Source of the DNA: Acinetobacter ursingii DSM 16037 = CIP 107286
GTDB lineage: Bacteria; Pseudomonadota; Gammaproteobacteria; Pseudomonadales; Moraxellaceae
DNA length: 64,000 nt
Direction of reading: 5' to 3'
NCBI RefSeq assembly: GCF_000368825.1
Contig: NZ_KB849719.1
Location: forward strand, 1 to 64,000
Of this stretch, positions 10,774-19,480 are shown piece after piece. How positions within the stretch are numbered: the stretch's first letter is position 1; the number at the start of each line of letters is the position of its first letter. The translations under genes were made by a program, and so were the position numbers. Under the pieces are notes generated by a model. It worked only from the letters and a program-made list of their open reading frames with translations. It was not told where the DNA came from and did not search any database.

Positions 10774-11745
10774 ATGGCACGTCCTTTATATATTACCAGT
10801 GGTGAACCTGCGGGAATTGGTCCAGACATTTGTTTAAGCCTTGCTGAACGTTTGGATCAACGACCGCTTGTGGTTCTGGTCGATCAGGATTTAATGCGTC
10901 AACGTGCCCAGCAATTAGGAATTGAGGTTGAACTGATTGAGTATCATGGCCAACCTAACTCTTGTGAAAAAGGTCAGCTTTATATCGAACATGTTGCTTT
11001 ACATGTTCCCGTTATTGCAGGGGAATTAAATTTCCAAAATGCAGCTTATGTGATTGAGCAATTAAGGCGTTCTGCTGAATATGCCATGACGGGGAAAAGT
11101 GTAGGAGTAGCAACTGCACCTGTACAAAAATCAGTGATCAATGATGCAGGCATTGCTTTTAGCGGACATACTGAGTTTTATCAGGAATTTGCAGGCGTTG
11201 CCCGTGTGGTGATGATGCTAGCAACCAAAACACTTCGAGTGGCTTTAGCCACTACACACTTGCCCTTACGTGCTGTTGCAGATGCGATTACAGCTGAACG
11301 GTTACATCAGGTGATTGATATTTTAGTGCATGATCTGAAAACTAAATTTAAGATTGCGCAGCCACGAATTTTAGTCTGTGGTTTGAATCCGCATGCGGGT
11401 GAAGATGGTTATTTAGGTCGGGAAGAAATTGAAGTGATTAATCCTGTCCTTGAATGCTATCGTCACAACGGAGTAAACATGAGTTTGTGTCTGCCTGCGG
11501 ACACTTTATTTACCCCTGAACATTTAAAAGATGCCGATGCGGTCTTGGCGATGTATCACGATCAGGGCTTACCTGTGTTAAAATCACAGGGCTTTGGTGA
11601 AGCCATTAACATTACGCTAGGTTTACCATTTATTCGCACCTCAGTCGATCATGGTACGGCACTGTCCTTGGCTGGTACAGGTTTAGCCAAAAGCTCAAGT
11701 TTGCAAGTTGCGGTTGATCTGGCGCTAGATCTGGCGCGTCAATAA
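10774..11745 (+). CDS. pdxA: 4-hydroxythreonine-4-phosphate dehydrogenase
   Basis: About 323 aa. Oxidises 4-phosphohydroxy-L-threonine with NAD in the DXP-dependent pyridoxal phosphate pathway. Signature pieces: 'TSGEPAGIGPDI' at the N-terminus, 'ATAPVQKSVINDAG', 'SGHTEFYQEFAG' (metal-binding His), 'GLNPHAGEDGYLGREE' and 'AMYHDQGLPVLK'. ATG 10774 is preferred over the TTG at 10771. Followed at 23 nt by rsmA and then apaH, the common gammaproteobacterial order, though surA and apaG of the E. coli operon are not here. Confidence 0.95.
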   Translation: MARPLYITSGEPAGIGPDICLSLAERLDQRPLVVLVDQDLMRQRAQQLGIEVELIEYHGQPNSCEKGQLYIEHVALHVPVIAGELNFQNAAYVIEQLRRSAEYAMTGKSVGVATAPVQKSVINDAGIAFSGHTEFYQEFAGVARVVMMLATKTLRVALATTHLPLRAVADAITAERLHQVIDILVHDLKTKFKIAQPRILVCGLNPHAGEDGYLGREEIEVINPVLECYRHNGVNMSLCLPADTLFTPEHLKDADAVLAMYHDQGLPVLKSQGFGEAINITLGLPFIRTSVDHGTALSLAGTGLAKSSSLQVAVDLALDLARQ

Positions 11746-11768
11746 TTGATTTCTGTTGGAACGTTTTT

Positions 11769-12581
11769 ATGTATCAAATTAATGCCCTAAACCCTAAAGA
11801 AGAAGGGCATAAAGCTCGTAAACGGTTTGGTCAAAACTTCTTGCATGATCAGCGTGTGATTGCCAAAATTGTACGCTCAGTGAACCCTCGACCAGGTGAG
11901 AATATTGTCGAAATTGGGCCAGGTCTGGCTGCTCTTACCTCGCCATTGATTGGCGAGTGTGATGCACTGACTGTGGTCGAACTAGACCGAGATTTGGCAG
12001 CAGGTTTACCCGAGCGTGTACCGCATCCAGAACGTTTAACGATTGTTGAAGCAGACGCACTCAAGTACGATTTTAGCCAATTAGCACAGGATGGTCGTCC
12101 GCTACGCGTGGTTGGTAACTTGCCTTATAATATTTCAACACCTTTATTATTCCACCTCTTAGAATTTGGCGATAAAGTCAAAGATATGCACTTTATGCTG
12201 CAAAAAGAAGTGGTAGAACGAATCACAGCAGCTCCTAATAGCAAAGAGTATGGTCGTTTGTCGGTGATGATTCAGTATTATTGTCAGCCAACATTTTTAT
12301 TTGAAGTCCCTGCCGGGGCATTTAATCCGCCACCAAAAGTCACCAGCGCTGTATTTCGCTTAGTCCCTTATCTTGAGAAACCGATTGTGGCTCAAGATGA
12401 AAAAGCCTTATCGCGGTTGGTTGCACACGTATTTACCCAACGCCGTAAAACCTTACGCAACAGTTTGAAAGGAATGCTGAGTGAAGATGGTTTTGAGCAA
12501 GCGGGTGTTGATCCGATGGCACGCCCTGAAACTTTAACGCTGGCGCAGTTTGTGGCGTTATCTGATCATATGGTTGGCTAA
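11769..12581 (+). CDS. rsmA: 16S rRNA (A1518/A1519-N6,N6)-dimethyltransferase
   Basis: 270 aa. Dimethylates the two adenosines in the helix 45 loop late in 30S assembly. 'RKRFGQNFLHDQ' (about 18-29), SAM motif I 'VEIGPGLAALTSPL' (about 47-60) and the catalytic 'NLPYNISTPL' (about 117-126, NxPY type) are present, plus the C-terminal helical domain. Lies 23 nt after pdxA and 5 nt before apaH. Confidence 0.97.
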   Translation: MYQINALNPKEEGHKARKRFGQNFLHDQRVIAKIVRSVNPRPGENIVEIGPGLAALTSPLIGECDALTVVELDRDLAAGLPERVPHPERLTIVEADALKYDFSQLAQDGRPLRVVGNLPYNISTPLLFHLLEFGDKVKDMHFMLQKEVVERITAAPNSKEYGRLSVMIQYYCQPTFLFEVPAGAFNPPPKVTSAVFRLVPYLEKPIVAQDEKALSRLVAHVFTQRRKTLRNSLKGMLSEDGFEQAGVDPMARPETLTLAQFVALSDHMVG

Positions 12582-12586
12582 TTAAG

Positions 12587-13429
12587 ATGTCGAAACGTTA
12601 TAACTATGTGATTGGTGATGTACAAGGCTGTTTTGAAGCATTAAAAGCCTTGCTCAAGGAAATACGTTTTGATCCTGATCAAGATGTGATCTGGTTTGCA
12701 GGCGACTTAGTCGCACGTGGAGAAAACTCGGTCGGCACTTTACGCTTTGTCAAAAAATTAGCAGAGCGTGGTGCAGCTTATACCGTGCTAGGAAATCATG
12801 ATTTAACTTTAATTGCGACTGCGCGTGGCTTTAAAAAAAACAAAGCGAAGGATAACACGCAGCAAGTTTTCGATGCGATTGATGGAGATGAACTAATTGA
12901 TTGGTTACGTCGTCAGCCGTTGTGTTTATTTCCAAATGATCAAACGATTTTGACGCATGCTGGCATTCCCTGTATTTGGACGGCTGAAAAAACTGATCAA
13001 TTGGCCAAAGAAGTACAAGCGCAGGTTGCAAGTGATGATTTACACCAACTGGATGCATTTTTGGCAGAGATGTACGGTGAAGAGCCAACTTTGTGGTCAG
13101 ATGATTTGATGGGTATGTCGCGTCTGCGTGCGATTACTAATTATTTGACTCGGATGCGTCTAAGCAATGCCGAAGGTCGTTTGGAATTTAGTTTTAAGGA
13201 TGAGCTTTCTGCCCCCATGCCTGAAGGCTTTCGTCCGTGGTTTGAGTTTGATAGTTTAGCTGCACAGACACATCAAATTGTATTTGGCCATTGGGCAGCG
13301 CTACAAGGACGAAGAGTGAATTCTCAAATCCAGAATGTTGATGGGGGCGCGGTGTGGGGTAATCAGTTGATGGCTTATCGACTTGAAGATCAACAGCTTT
13401 TTCAGGTGGATAATCCATTCATTCACTAA
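12587..13429 (+). CDS. apaH: Symmetrical bis(5'-nucleosyl)-tetraphosphatase
   Basis: 280 aa, usual family length. Hydrolyses Ap4A to two ADP and removes Np4 caps from RNA. Metallophosphoesterase motifs in order: 'GDVQGCFEAL' (10-19), 'GDLVARGENS', 'GNHDLTL', 'THAGI' and a late 'FGHWAA'. Last gene of the pdxA-rsmA-apaH operon, followed by a terminator. Confidence 0.95.
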   Translation: MSKRYNYVIGDVQGCFEALKALLKEIRFDPDQDVIWFAGDLVARGENSVGTLRFVKKLAERGAAYTVLGNHDLTLIATARGFKKNKAKDNTQQVFDAIDGDELIDWLRRQPLCLFPNDQTILTHAGIPCIWTAEKTDQLAKEVQAQVASDDLHQLDAFLAEMYGEEPTLWSDDLMGMSRLRAITNYLTRMRLSNAEGRLEFSFKDELSAPMPEGFRPWFEFDSLAAQTHQIVFGHWAALQGRRVNSQIQNVDGGAVWGNQLMAYRLEDQQLFQVDNPFIH

Positions 13430-13436
13430 AAATAGA

Positions 13437-13461
13437 AAAGTCACCATTTGGTGACTTTTTT
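13437..13461 (+). terminator. Terminator between apaH and the DUF2147 gene
   Basis: Stem AAAGTCACC / GGTGACTTT with ATTT loop and T run, 7 nt after the apaH stop. Because the arms end in A and T tracts it can also serve the convergent gene ending at 13483. Confidence 0.9.
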
Positions 13462-13482
13462 ATAATTGCAACTACGCTTTTT

Positions 13483-13929
13483 TTATTCCTGACGAATCCA
13501 AATTTGGGTACGACCCAATGCTGAAACGCCCACGTAACCGCGGAGTTGTAAGCGTTTGCCATTAGGACTTAATTTGGCTTTCATACTATAAATTTTACCG
13601 CTTAAAGGATCGATAATTTTACCGCCTTTGTAATCTAAATCTTTATCATGCTGAAGGCCAGTTAAAACATCCAGACCTAAAATTGGTTTATTGGTGTAAG
13701 GCGGCGGGCAGTTGACGCAAGTTTCTTTAGGCGTATAACCCGGACGCGGTGTAACCTTAATAATTTTACCAATATAAGCCCCATTTGAGTCTTTGCGAAT
13801 TTCAATCAGGGCTTTGGATGAACCTGTTTTATCATCAATATTTTGCCAGATACCAGAAATGTCTTGTGCAAAAACCAGACTGCTCAACCCCGACAATAAT
13901 ACCGCTGCTGCTAATTTTAGCTTTCGCAT
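13483..13929 (-). CDS. DUF2147 family periplasmic protein
   Basis: 148 aa with an N-terminal signal peptide ('KLKLAAAVLLSGLSSLVFA', cleavage after about residue 21). The mature part has the DUF2147 pattern: 'GIWQNIDDKTGSSKALIEIRKD', a 'CVNCPPPY' pair of cysteines (about 75-82), and 'IDPLSGKIYSMKAKLSPNGKRLQLRGYVG', ending with 'LGRTQIWIR'. Likely a small secreted beta-barrel of unknown role. An AAGGAA ribosome-binding site supports this start. Confidence 0.88.
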   Translation of the reverse strand: MRKLKLAAAVLLSGLSSLVFAQDISGIWQNIDDKTGSSKALIEIRKDSNGAYIGKIIKVTPRPGYTPKETCVNCPPPYTNKPILGLDVLTGLQHDKDLDYKGGKIIDPLSGKIYSMKAKLSPNGKRLQLRGYVGVSALGRTQIWIRQE

Positions 13930-14041
13930 CTTTTAAATTCCTTTTTTGCGTAACCAGATAACTTTTTATGTCATAAATGACAACTACTCCAATCTTAGGT
14001 GGAATTTGGCTGCTATTCAATGCCTATTTTTGTTTGACAAG

Positions 14042-14716
14042 TCACAGATTTTGCAGAGAAAGTATAAAGGTTGGCAACCAGATTGCTGTGAATACACCAT
14101 TAATGGCCATGCCAAAAGCTGCATAACGACCAGCCACTGCACCCCGTTGCCATGCCTGCGCAGTTCCAATGGCATGTGCAGCTAAACCTAAAGCCAGACC
14201 CGACGCGCGTTCATCATTAATATGTCGCAAAATAAGCGGAGAAAATGCAGCACCAATCACCCCCGATAAAATCACAATTAATGTCACTAGAGTCAATGGA
14301 GCATGTAATAAAGTCGCGATATTTAAAGCAATTGGAGTGGTAACCGCACGTGTGGCAAAAGCTAAAATGGTGGGTTCGGACATGTGAAGTAAGTATGCAA
14401 GTCCCATCGGTAGAGCAACTGCGCTGGTGCTGGCAAAAATTAGAATACCAATCATGGATTTAAGCGGTAGATCATCGTAGCGCATAGCTGCTAATGGAAT
14501 CGCAAGCGCGACCGTGACATAGCCCAATAAATGACTAAATAAATTATTCACATGGCTCATGTATTGCTCATAGGGCATACCGATAACAGCCAAAATCGCG
14601 ACGACAATACACATACCAAACACCAAAAGTGGTACTTGAGGTAAACGTTTGTTCAAGGGTTTAGCACAGAGATAAGCCACCAGCGTGATTAAAAAACCAT
14701 AAAGAACGGTTAACAT
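14042..14716 (-). CDS. LrgB/CidB-family membrane protein
   Basis: 224 aa with about six to seven hydrophobic segments. 'RAVTTPIALNIA' and 'GLAAHAIGTAQA' are the conserved LrgB stretches. In other bacteria LrgAB/CidAB proteins affect murein hydrolase export or pyruvate/glycolate transport. The gene starts 11 nt after the LrgA-like gene with a GGGAGA ribosome-binding site, so the two form a pair. Confidence 0.9.
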   Translation of the reverse strand: MLTVLYGFLITLVAYLCAKPLNKRLPQVPLLVFGMCIVVAILAVIGMPYEQYMSHVNNLFSHLLGYVTVALAIPLAAMRYDDLPLKSMIGILIFASTSAVALPMGLAYLLHMSEPTILAFATRAVTTPIALNIATLLHAPLTLVTLIVILSGVIGAAFSPLILRHINDERASGLALGLAAHAIGTAQAWQRGAVAGRYAAFGMAINGVFTAIWLPTFILSLQNL

Positions 14717-14727
14717 GTCTTATCTCC

Positions 14728-15108
14728 CTAAAGCCAACGTTTTGCCATTTTGGCGTAAATCCAGAGTGGAATCAGGGTGCTGATGACCAGTACCAATAAA
14801 AATAAGGGAATTTCTTTGCCCATATGTACTAGCATCATCAATGAGCCTGCACAAATGGGTAAAAAAGCAAATCCACTTTCTTTCATGATTTTATTGTTGG
14901 TATCGACCAGACGATTTGGAACCTTTTTAAACTTACGCCAGATAAACAATACAATCAAAAGGCTAATCAGTCCGACCAAGTTGCCTAATTCGGGATGATG
15001 AAATGCGCCCATAATCAGCACAGCGCCCTCTCGAAATACAATGATTAGCGCAATGGTGGCCAGCCATGCCAACCAGTCGATTTGTTTTAACCTGTCCATG
15101 TTGCTCAT
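14728..15108 (-). CDS. LrgA/CidA-family holin-like membrane protein
   Basis: 126 aa with four predicted membrane segments, including 'WLATIALIIVFREGAVLI' and 'IPLFLLVLVISTLIPLWIY'. The 'FAFLPICAGSLM' stretch (about 80-91) matches the conserved 'FxPxGVGLM' region of CidA/LrgA proteins. Pairs with the LrgB homologue immediately downstream. The assignment rests on topology, partner and the conserved loop. Confidence 0.83.
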   Translation of the reverse strand: MSNMDRLKQIDWLAWLATIALIIVFREGAVLIMGAFHHPELGNLVGLISLLIVLFIWRKFKKVPNRLVDTNNKIMKESGFAFLPICAGSLMMLVHMGKEIPLFLLVLVISTLIPLWIYAKMAKRWL

Positions 15109-15143
15109 CTATTTATCATTTGAATATTCACGTTTTAACCGAT

Positions 15144-16481
15144 CTAGGATTTGATTTCAAATTCTTCGAGTGGTCTTTTGAATTGATTGGCACGTTCACC
15201 CAGAATATCTTGAAGCGGTAAATGCGCTTGTCGAATCAGTTGCTCAAGTTTATGTGGAGCAATCGAAACCTTTAAATGTAGATTTCCCTCATCATCATAA
15301 TGTTCGCTTTGGGTGACATTTAGTGCATAAAGTTGAGTCCGCAATTTGCCATACGCAGGTTTTAGGATGAGTTCAAAATTTTGTAATTGCCCCATTAAGC
15401 ATTCTTGTACGGCTTGTTTGAGGAGGTCTAGTCCTTGTCCTGAATGTGCAGATACATAAACTCGATCAGGTAAATGCGGTTCAGCATATATAATTTTGGC
15501 TTCATCACCGCTTAAATCAATTTTGTTATATACCCTCAAAACAGGTTCATCTGCGCCAATTTCTTTAAGTACACCTTCTACCGCTTCAATCTGTTCATGC
15601 ATATCAGGGCTGTGACTATCAATTACATGCAGTAAAAGTGTGGCTTCAAGGGTTTCTTCCAAGGTGGCTTTAAATGACTCTACCAAGTCGTGTTGCAGGT
15701 CACGAACGAAACCGACCGTATCGGCAAGGACAACGGTGCCAATGCCATCCCAGTCTAAACGCCGCAATGTTGGATCAAGCGTGGCAAACAACTGGTCGGC
15801 AGCATAAACATCGCTATTGGCTAAGATGTTGAACAGGGTTGATTTGCCCGCGTTGGTATAACCGACCAAAGATACCGTGGGAATTGCCGCTTTTTGCCTT
15901 GCTGCACGACCCTGCATACGGGTGTGTTGGACTTTGACCAGTTTATCTTTGAGTTGACTAATACGCACTTTGATCAAGCGGCGATCCGTTTCAAGTTGCG
16001 TTTCACCCGGACCTTTGAGTCCAATTCCGCCTTTTTGTTGCTCAAAGCCTGCTGCCCAACCGCGAATCAACCGTGTCGATAAATACTTCAGCTGTGCCAG
16101 TTCGACTTGTAATTTTCCTTCATGCGTGCGGGCACGTTGTGCAAAGATATCCAGAATCAATCCTGTGCGGTCAATGACGCGACACTTCATGATTTTTTCC
16201 AGATTGCGCTCTTGAGCAGGAGAAAGTGAATGATCGAAGATCACGAGTTCAGCATCTACATGCTCTACAAGCTGGGCAATTTCCTCAGCTTTACCTGAGC
16301 CAACAAAAAACTTGGGATCGGGCTTATTGCGCTGAACGGTCAGATGTTCAAGTATTGTCGCGCCTGCGGATTGGGCAAGTAGACGAAACTCTTCAACATC
16401 CAGATCATCAAGCATATTGACAGCTACACTGACCAGAATGACGCGTTCCCTTTGTTGTACTTGTCCCAAACCGTCTTCCAC
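15144..16481 (-). CDS. hflX: GTPase HflX
   Basis: 445 aa. HflX binds the 50S subunit and splits stalled ribosomes under stress. The N-terminal domain has 'KPDPKFFVGSGKAEEIAQLV' and 'DHSLSPAQERNLEKIM'; the G domain has G1 'GYTNAGKST' (about 208-216), G3 'DTVGFV' and G4 'NKID'; a C-terminal extension follows. The frame opens with GTG at 16481, and an in-frame TGA two codons upstream rules out an earlier ATG, so a GTG start is likely. No hfq is next to it, unlike E. coli. Confidence 0.95.
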   Translation of the reverse strand: MEDGLGQVQQRERVILVSVAVNMLDDLDVEEFRLLAQSAGATILEHLTVQRNKPDPKFFVGSGKAEEIAQLVEHVDAELVIFDHSLSPAQERNLEKIMKCRVIDRTGLILDIFAQRARTHEGKLQVELAQLKYLSTRLIRGWAAGFEQQKGGIGLKGPGETQLETDRRLIKVRISQLKDKLVKVQHTRMQGRAARQKAAIPTVSLVGYTNAGKSTLFNILANSDVYAADQLFATLDPTLRRLDWDGIGTVVLADTVGFVRDLQHDLVESFKATLEETLEATLLLHVIDSHSPDMHEQIEAVEGVLKEIGADEPVLRVYNKIDLSGDEAKIIYAEPHLPDRVYVSAHSGQGLDLLKQAVQECLMGQLQNFELILKPAYGKLRTQLYALNVTQSEHYDDEGNLHLKVSIAPHKLEQLIRQAHLPLQDILGERANQFKRPLEEFEIKS

Positions 16482-16563
16482 AGATCACCAAATTCGTTTA
16501 ACTAAAATGTCCTGCTAAGATAACCCGAGCAGGCATTTGAATCTAGTTTTATAGCCAAAAGGA

Positions 16564-16701
16564 CTAGATTAAACTGTTAAATGCTTGGGCAGTGAGAATC
16601 ATGGCCCCTGCATATAAAACTGACCAACCCAGAATCTGACGTAACATGGTGGTCATTGAACCTGTAGAATATTGATGTTGTTTCACGGGAGTAGTATGCA
16701 T
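16564..16701 (-). CDS. Small single-span membrane protein, 45 aa
   Basis: Unknown function. Start set at ATG 16701 because AGGAG lies 7 nt upstream, whereas the longer frame from 16806 has no such site. A polar N-terminus ('HTTPVKQHQYSTGS') is followed by one membrane segment 'ILGWSVLYAGAMILTAQAF' (about 23-41). It sits between hflX and a divergent acyltransferase gene. The strong Shine-Dalgarno sequence and amphipathic design favour a real gene; no toxin-antitoxin partner is evident. Confidence 0.6.
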   Translation of the reverse strand: MHTTPVKQHQYSTGSMTTMLRQILGWSVLYAGAMILTAQAFNSLI

Positions 16702-16871
16702 AACATGGCTCCTTTGATCTTTAATTTCGATAGTTAAATAATAATCAATCGCAATAATAAATAAAAATTGAATTTTTAAATGTTCATGTTCGGTTTTTAT
16801 CATCAATACAAGCCCATCAAGTTCAGTATAAAATAGGTCGAAATTGCAATTTAAACAAAAATGATATTTTT

Positions 16872-17675
16872 ATGGCTCAAACGAAATCAGCGACTTCAAA
16901 GAACTTAACTCCAGTAGAAAAAGTTTTTTTATATAGTAAAAAATTGGCCACAGGTCTGGGAGTGATTGGTGAAGGCTTTTATTTGGTCTATCGTCATCGA
17001 CTCTATAAAAATCCAAATAATCCAATGAATACCCGTTATGTGCAGTACTTTTGTCGTCAATTGTGCAAAGTTTTTAATATTGAGGTTGAAGTACACGGCA
17101 CAATTCCACGGAATCCATCATTGTGGGTGAGTAACCATATTTCTTGGCTGGATGTTGCAGTATTAGGTTCTGGTGCGAGAGTCTTCTTTTTGGCGAAAGC
17201 TGAAATTGAAAAATGGCCAGTACTCGGACAACTCGCGAAGGGCGGTGGCACCTTATTTATTAAACGTGGTTCAGGAGATTCGATTCGGATTCGTGAACAA
17301 ATCGCAGATTTTTTACGAAAAGACATTCCCGTTTTATTCTTTCCAGAAGCCACAACGACAGATGGAAAAAGTATTAAACGAGTGCATGGCCGTATTTTGG
17401 GAGCCGCAATAGAAGCACAGCGTCCAGTACAAGTCTGTTTGATTTGTTATGTGAATCAACAAGGTGAGTTAGATACGGTGGCACCATTTATTGGCGAAAT
17501 GACTTTTGCAGAACATGTACAACAAGTTTTGGAAATGCCGAAAGTCACCGCACATTTATTAACTTTGCCTGAAATTGAGGTACAAGGTCATACGGTGAGC
17601 AGTTTAACCGCCGAAGTTCAGCAAAAAATGGAACAAGGTTTAAAAGAGCTACATGCGAAAGTGTTAAATCATTGA
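16872..17675 (+). CDS. PlsC-like 1-acylglycerol-3-phosphate acyltransferase
   Basis: 267 aa. Transfers an acyl group to lysophosphatidate or a related lysolipid at the inner membrane. The catalytic HX4D box is 'NHISWLD' (about 88-94), followed by 'FFLAKAEIEKWPVLGQLAKGGGTLFIKRG' (glycerol-phosphate binding block) and 'VLFFPEATTTDGKSI' (about 156-170, the EGT-like motif with EAT). The weak hydrophobic N-terminus suggests peripheral membrane binding. Which lysolipid is used cannot be told from sequence; other acyltransferases of this class acylate ornithine lipids. Confidence 0.9.
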   Translation: MAQTKSATSKNLTPVEKVFLYSKKLATGLGVIGEGFYLVYRHRLYKNPNNPMNTRYVQYFCRQLCKVFNIEVEVHGTIPRNPSLWVSNHISWLDVAVLGSGARVFFLAKAEIEKWPVLGQLAKGGGTLFIKRGSGDSIRIREQIADFLRKDIPVLFFPEATTTDGKSIKRVHGRILGAAIEAQRPVQVCLICYVNQQGELDTVAPFIGEMTFAEHVQQVLEMPKVTAHLLTLPEIEVQGHTVSSLTAEVQQKMEQGLKELHAKVLNH

Positions 17676-17716
17676 TCAAGTAATGCAAGCTTGGAGGATT
17701 TATAAGCGATTTAACA

Positions 17717-19348
17717 TCACATAAATCCTTCAATCGGAAGCCATGACAACATTTTGACGCCTGCACGTTGCCACCATTTCATACGAGGTTCTTTTTTATA
17801 AATTTTAGTGCTATTCGGCATTTGGCGATACCAATTGATATTATGATTGGCATCCAGCACCAGTTTATACGCATAATGAGTCAATTGTTGATCCATGGTT
17901 TGGTGAATACTTTTCGCTAAACTCGGACTATTTAAAATGACGCCGATTTCGGTATTTAAATAGGCTGAACGTGGATCGAAATTAAAAGAACCGATAAACA
18001 CTTGTTTTTGATCGAGTGTCATCATTTTGGCATGTAGGCTTGAATTGCTCAGACCTTTTAGACTAATTTTAGCTTCTTTGGCTAATTCGCGAGTATCTTT
18101 ATTCAACTCCTCTTCATCCAGCGTGGGCAAAAACTCATAAAGCTGGACGCCATTTTCCAGTAATTCCTTACGATATTTACCATAAAAGGCATGTACGATC
18201 GAGACGTCATTGGCTTTAAAAGAATTGGTTAATACCCGAACCTGTACGCCATTTTGTGCCAATTCACTTAAATGTTTGGCGCCCTGTTTTTCAGGTACGA
18301 AATAGGCAGAAACTAAATCAACATTTTCTTCTGGTTTTTGCAGATTCTTAATCAGTTGAAAGTTTAAATGCTGTTCCTTTTTGGCTTTACCACGAATTTT
18401 ATCAGGTGAGTCTTTAACCACTTTCGCCTGAACCCAATCAAACTGGATATTACTATTAAACCATTGGTCAAAGGCATGTGATCGTGCAGCCAAGTTCAGA
18501 TAGTTTTGTACATTTGCCAGTTCGTAATGTTCATCAAGCTGACGTTTTAGTTCCGGATAGCGTAAATAATGCGTTTTAGCATTGACGATATTAATCACAG
18601 AGTAGGCATATTTATCATTCCAGTAATCATCAAAAGAATGAACAATATCATCTACAGCCGAGCCAACCAACATGACATCGACATCGGAAAATTGATAATT
18701 ATCACTGCTGTTATAGTATTGATTGGTCATGTTGCGGCCCCCAATCAGCGCAATCTGATCATCAGCAATAAAGCTTTTATTATGCATGCGCCGATTAATG
18801 CGCTTTAAGTCGAGTACCATATCGATGGCACGAAACTTACGGAAGCGATAGGGGTTAAACAGTTTGACTTCTATATTCTGATGCTGTGACAATGCCAGTA
18901 AAACCGCTTCCATTTGTTTGGCATTGTTATCATCTATCAATAAACGTACTTTGACGCCACGATCCGCAGCCCGAATAATGGCATGTAAGGCTAAAGCGCC
19001 AACACGGTCGTTGTCCCAGATATAGTATTGTAGATCCAGACTTTTTTCGGCTTTATCTATCAACTTTAGACGTGCAGTAAGCGCTTCAAGTGGATCATAA
19101 AGCAGGTGATAACCTGTCAGCCCTGGATTTTGCTGGCGTAGAGGTTCTACGACTTTGGCAAGCGTGGTGTGTGAGGTATCGACTTGGCTTGCTAACTGAA
19201 TGACCTCATGACCAGGTTTGGGCAGCGTATTGCATCCGCTTAAACTCAATACCAGCATACAACTGACGCCAAGCAAAAAGTGCCTACTTATTTGCTTTTT
19301 TGCAGTAAAATTAGGGTATTGTGTAGCTAAGCGGAATGTTTTTGCCAT
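17717..19348 (-). CDS. Phospholipase D-family lipoprotein, cardiolipin synthase C-like
   Basis: About 543 aa. Two HKD motifs are present: 'HNKSFIADDQIALIGGRN' and 'LHAKMMTLDQKQVFIGSFN', as in ClsC-type enzymes joining phosphatidylglycerol with a second phospholipid. The start at ATG 19348 puts a signal peptide with lipobox 'LSLSGC' at the N-terminus, predicting a periplasm-facing lipoprotein; the frame stays open to 19612 but would then overlap the divergent gene and lose the signal peptide. Convergent with the acyltransferase gene, so both could serve membrane-lipid remodelling. Confidence 0.88.
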   Translation of the reverse strand: MAKTFRLATQYPNFTAKKQISRHFLLGVSCMLVLSLSGCNTLPKPGHEVIQLASQVDTSHTTLAKVVEPLRQQNPGLTGYHLLYDPLEALTARLKLIDKAEKSLDLQYYIWDNDRVGALALHAIIRAADRGVKVRLLIDDNNAKQMEAVLLALSQHQNIEVKLFNPYRFRKFRAIDMVLDLKRINRRMHNKSFIADDQIALIGGRNMTNQYYNSSDNYQFSDVDVMLVGSAVDDIVHSFDDYWNDKYAYSVINIVNAKTHYLRYPELKRQLDEHYELANVQNYLNLAARSHAFDQWFNSNIQFDWVQAKVVKDSPDKIRGKAKKEQHLNFQLIKNLQKPEENVDLVSAYFVPEKQGAKHLSELAQNGVQVRVLTNSFKANDVSIVHAFYGKYRKELLENGVQLYEFLPTLDEEELNKDTRELAKEAKISLKGLSNSSLHAKMMTLDQKQVFIGSFNFDPRSAYLNTEIGVILNSPSLAKSIHQTMDQQLTHYAYKLVLDANHNINWYRQMPNSTKIYKKEPRMKWWQRAGVKMLSWLPIEGFM

Positions 19349-19480
19349 AGTGTATGCATCAATAATGTGGCCTAGAGTATAATTCTTGATTAGCCAAAGA
19401 TAAATAACTGAAACAAAATCACTCATCCTGATGAGTCTTTCAGTGTTTAAGATGCTATTTAAGATCATTTGAGAATAGCT

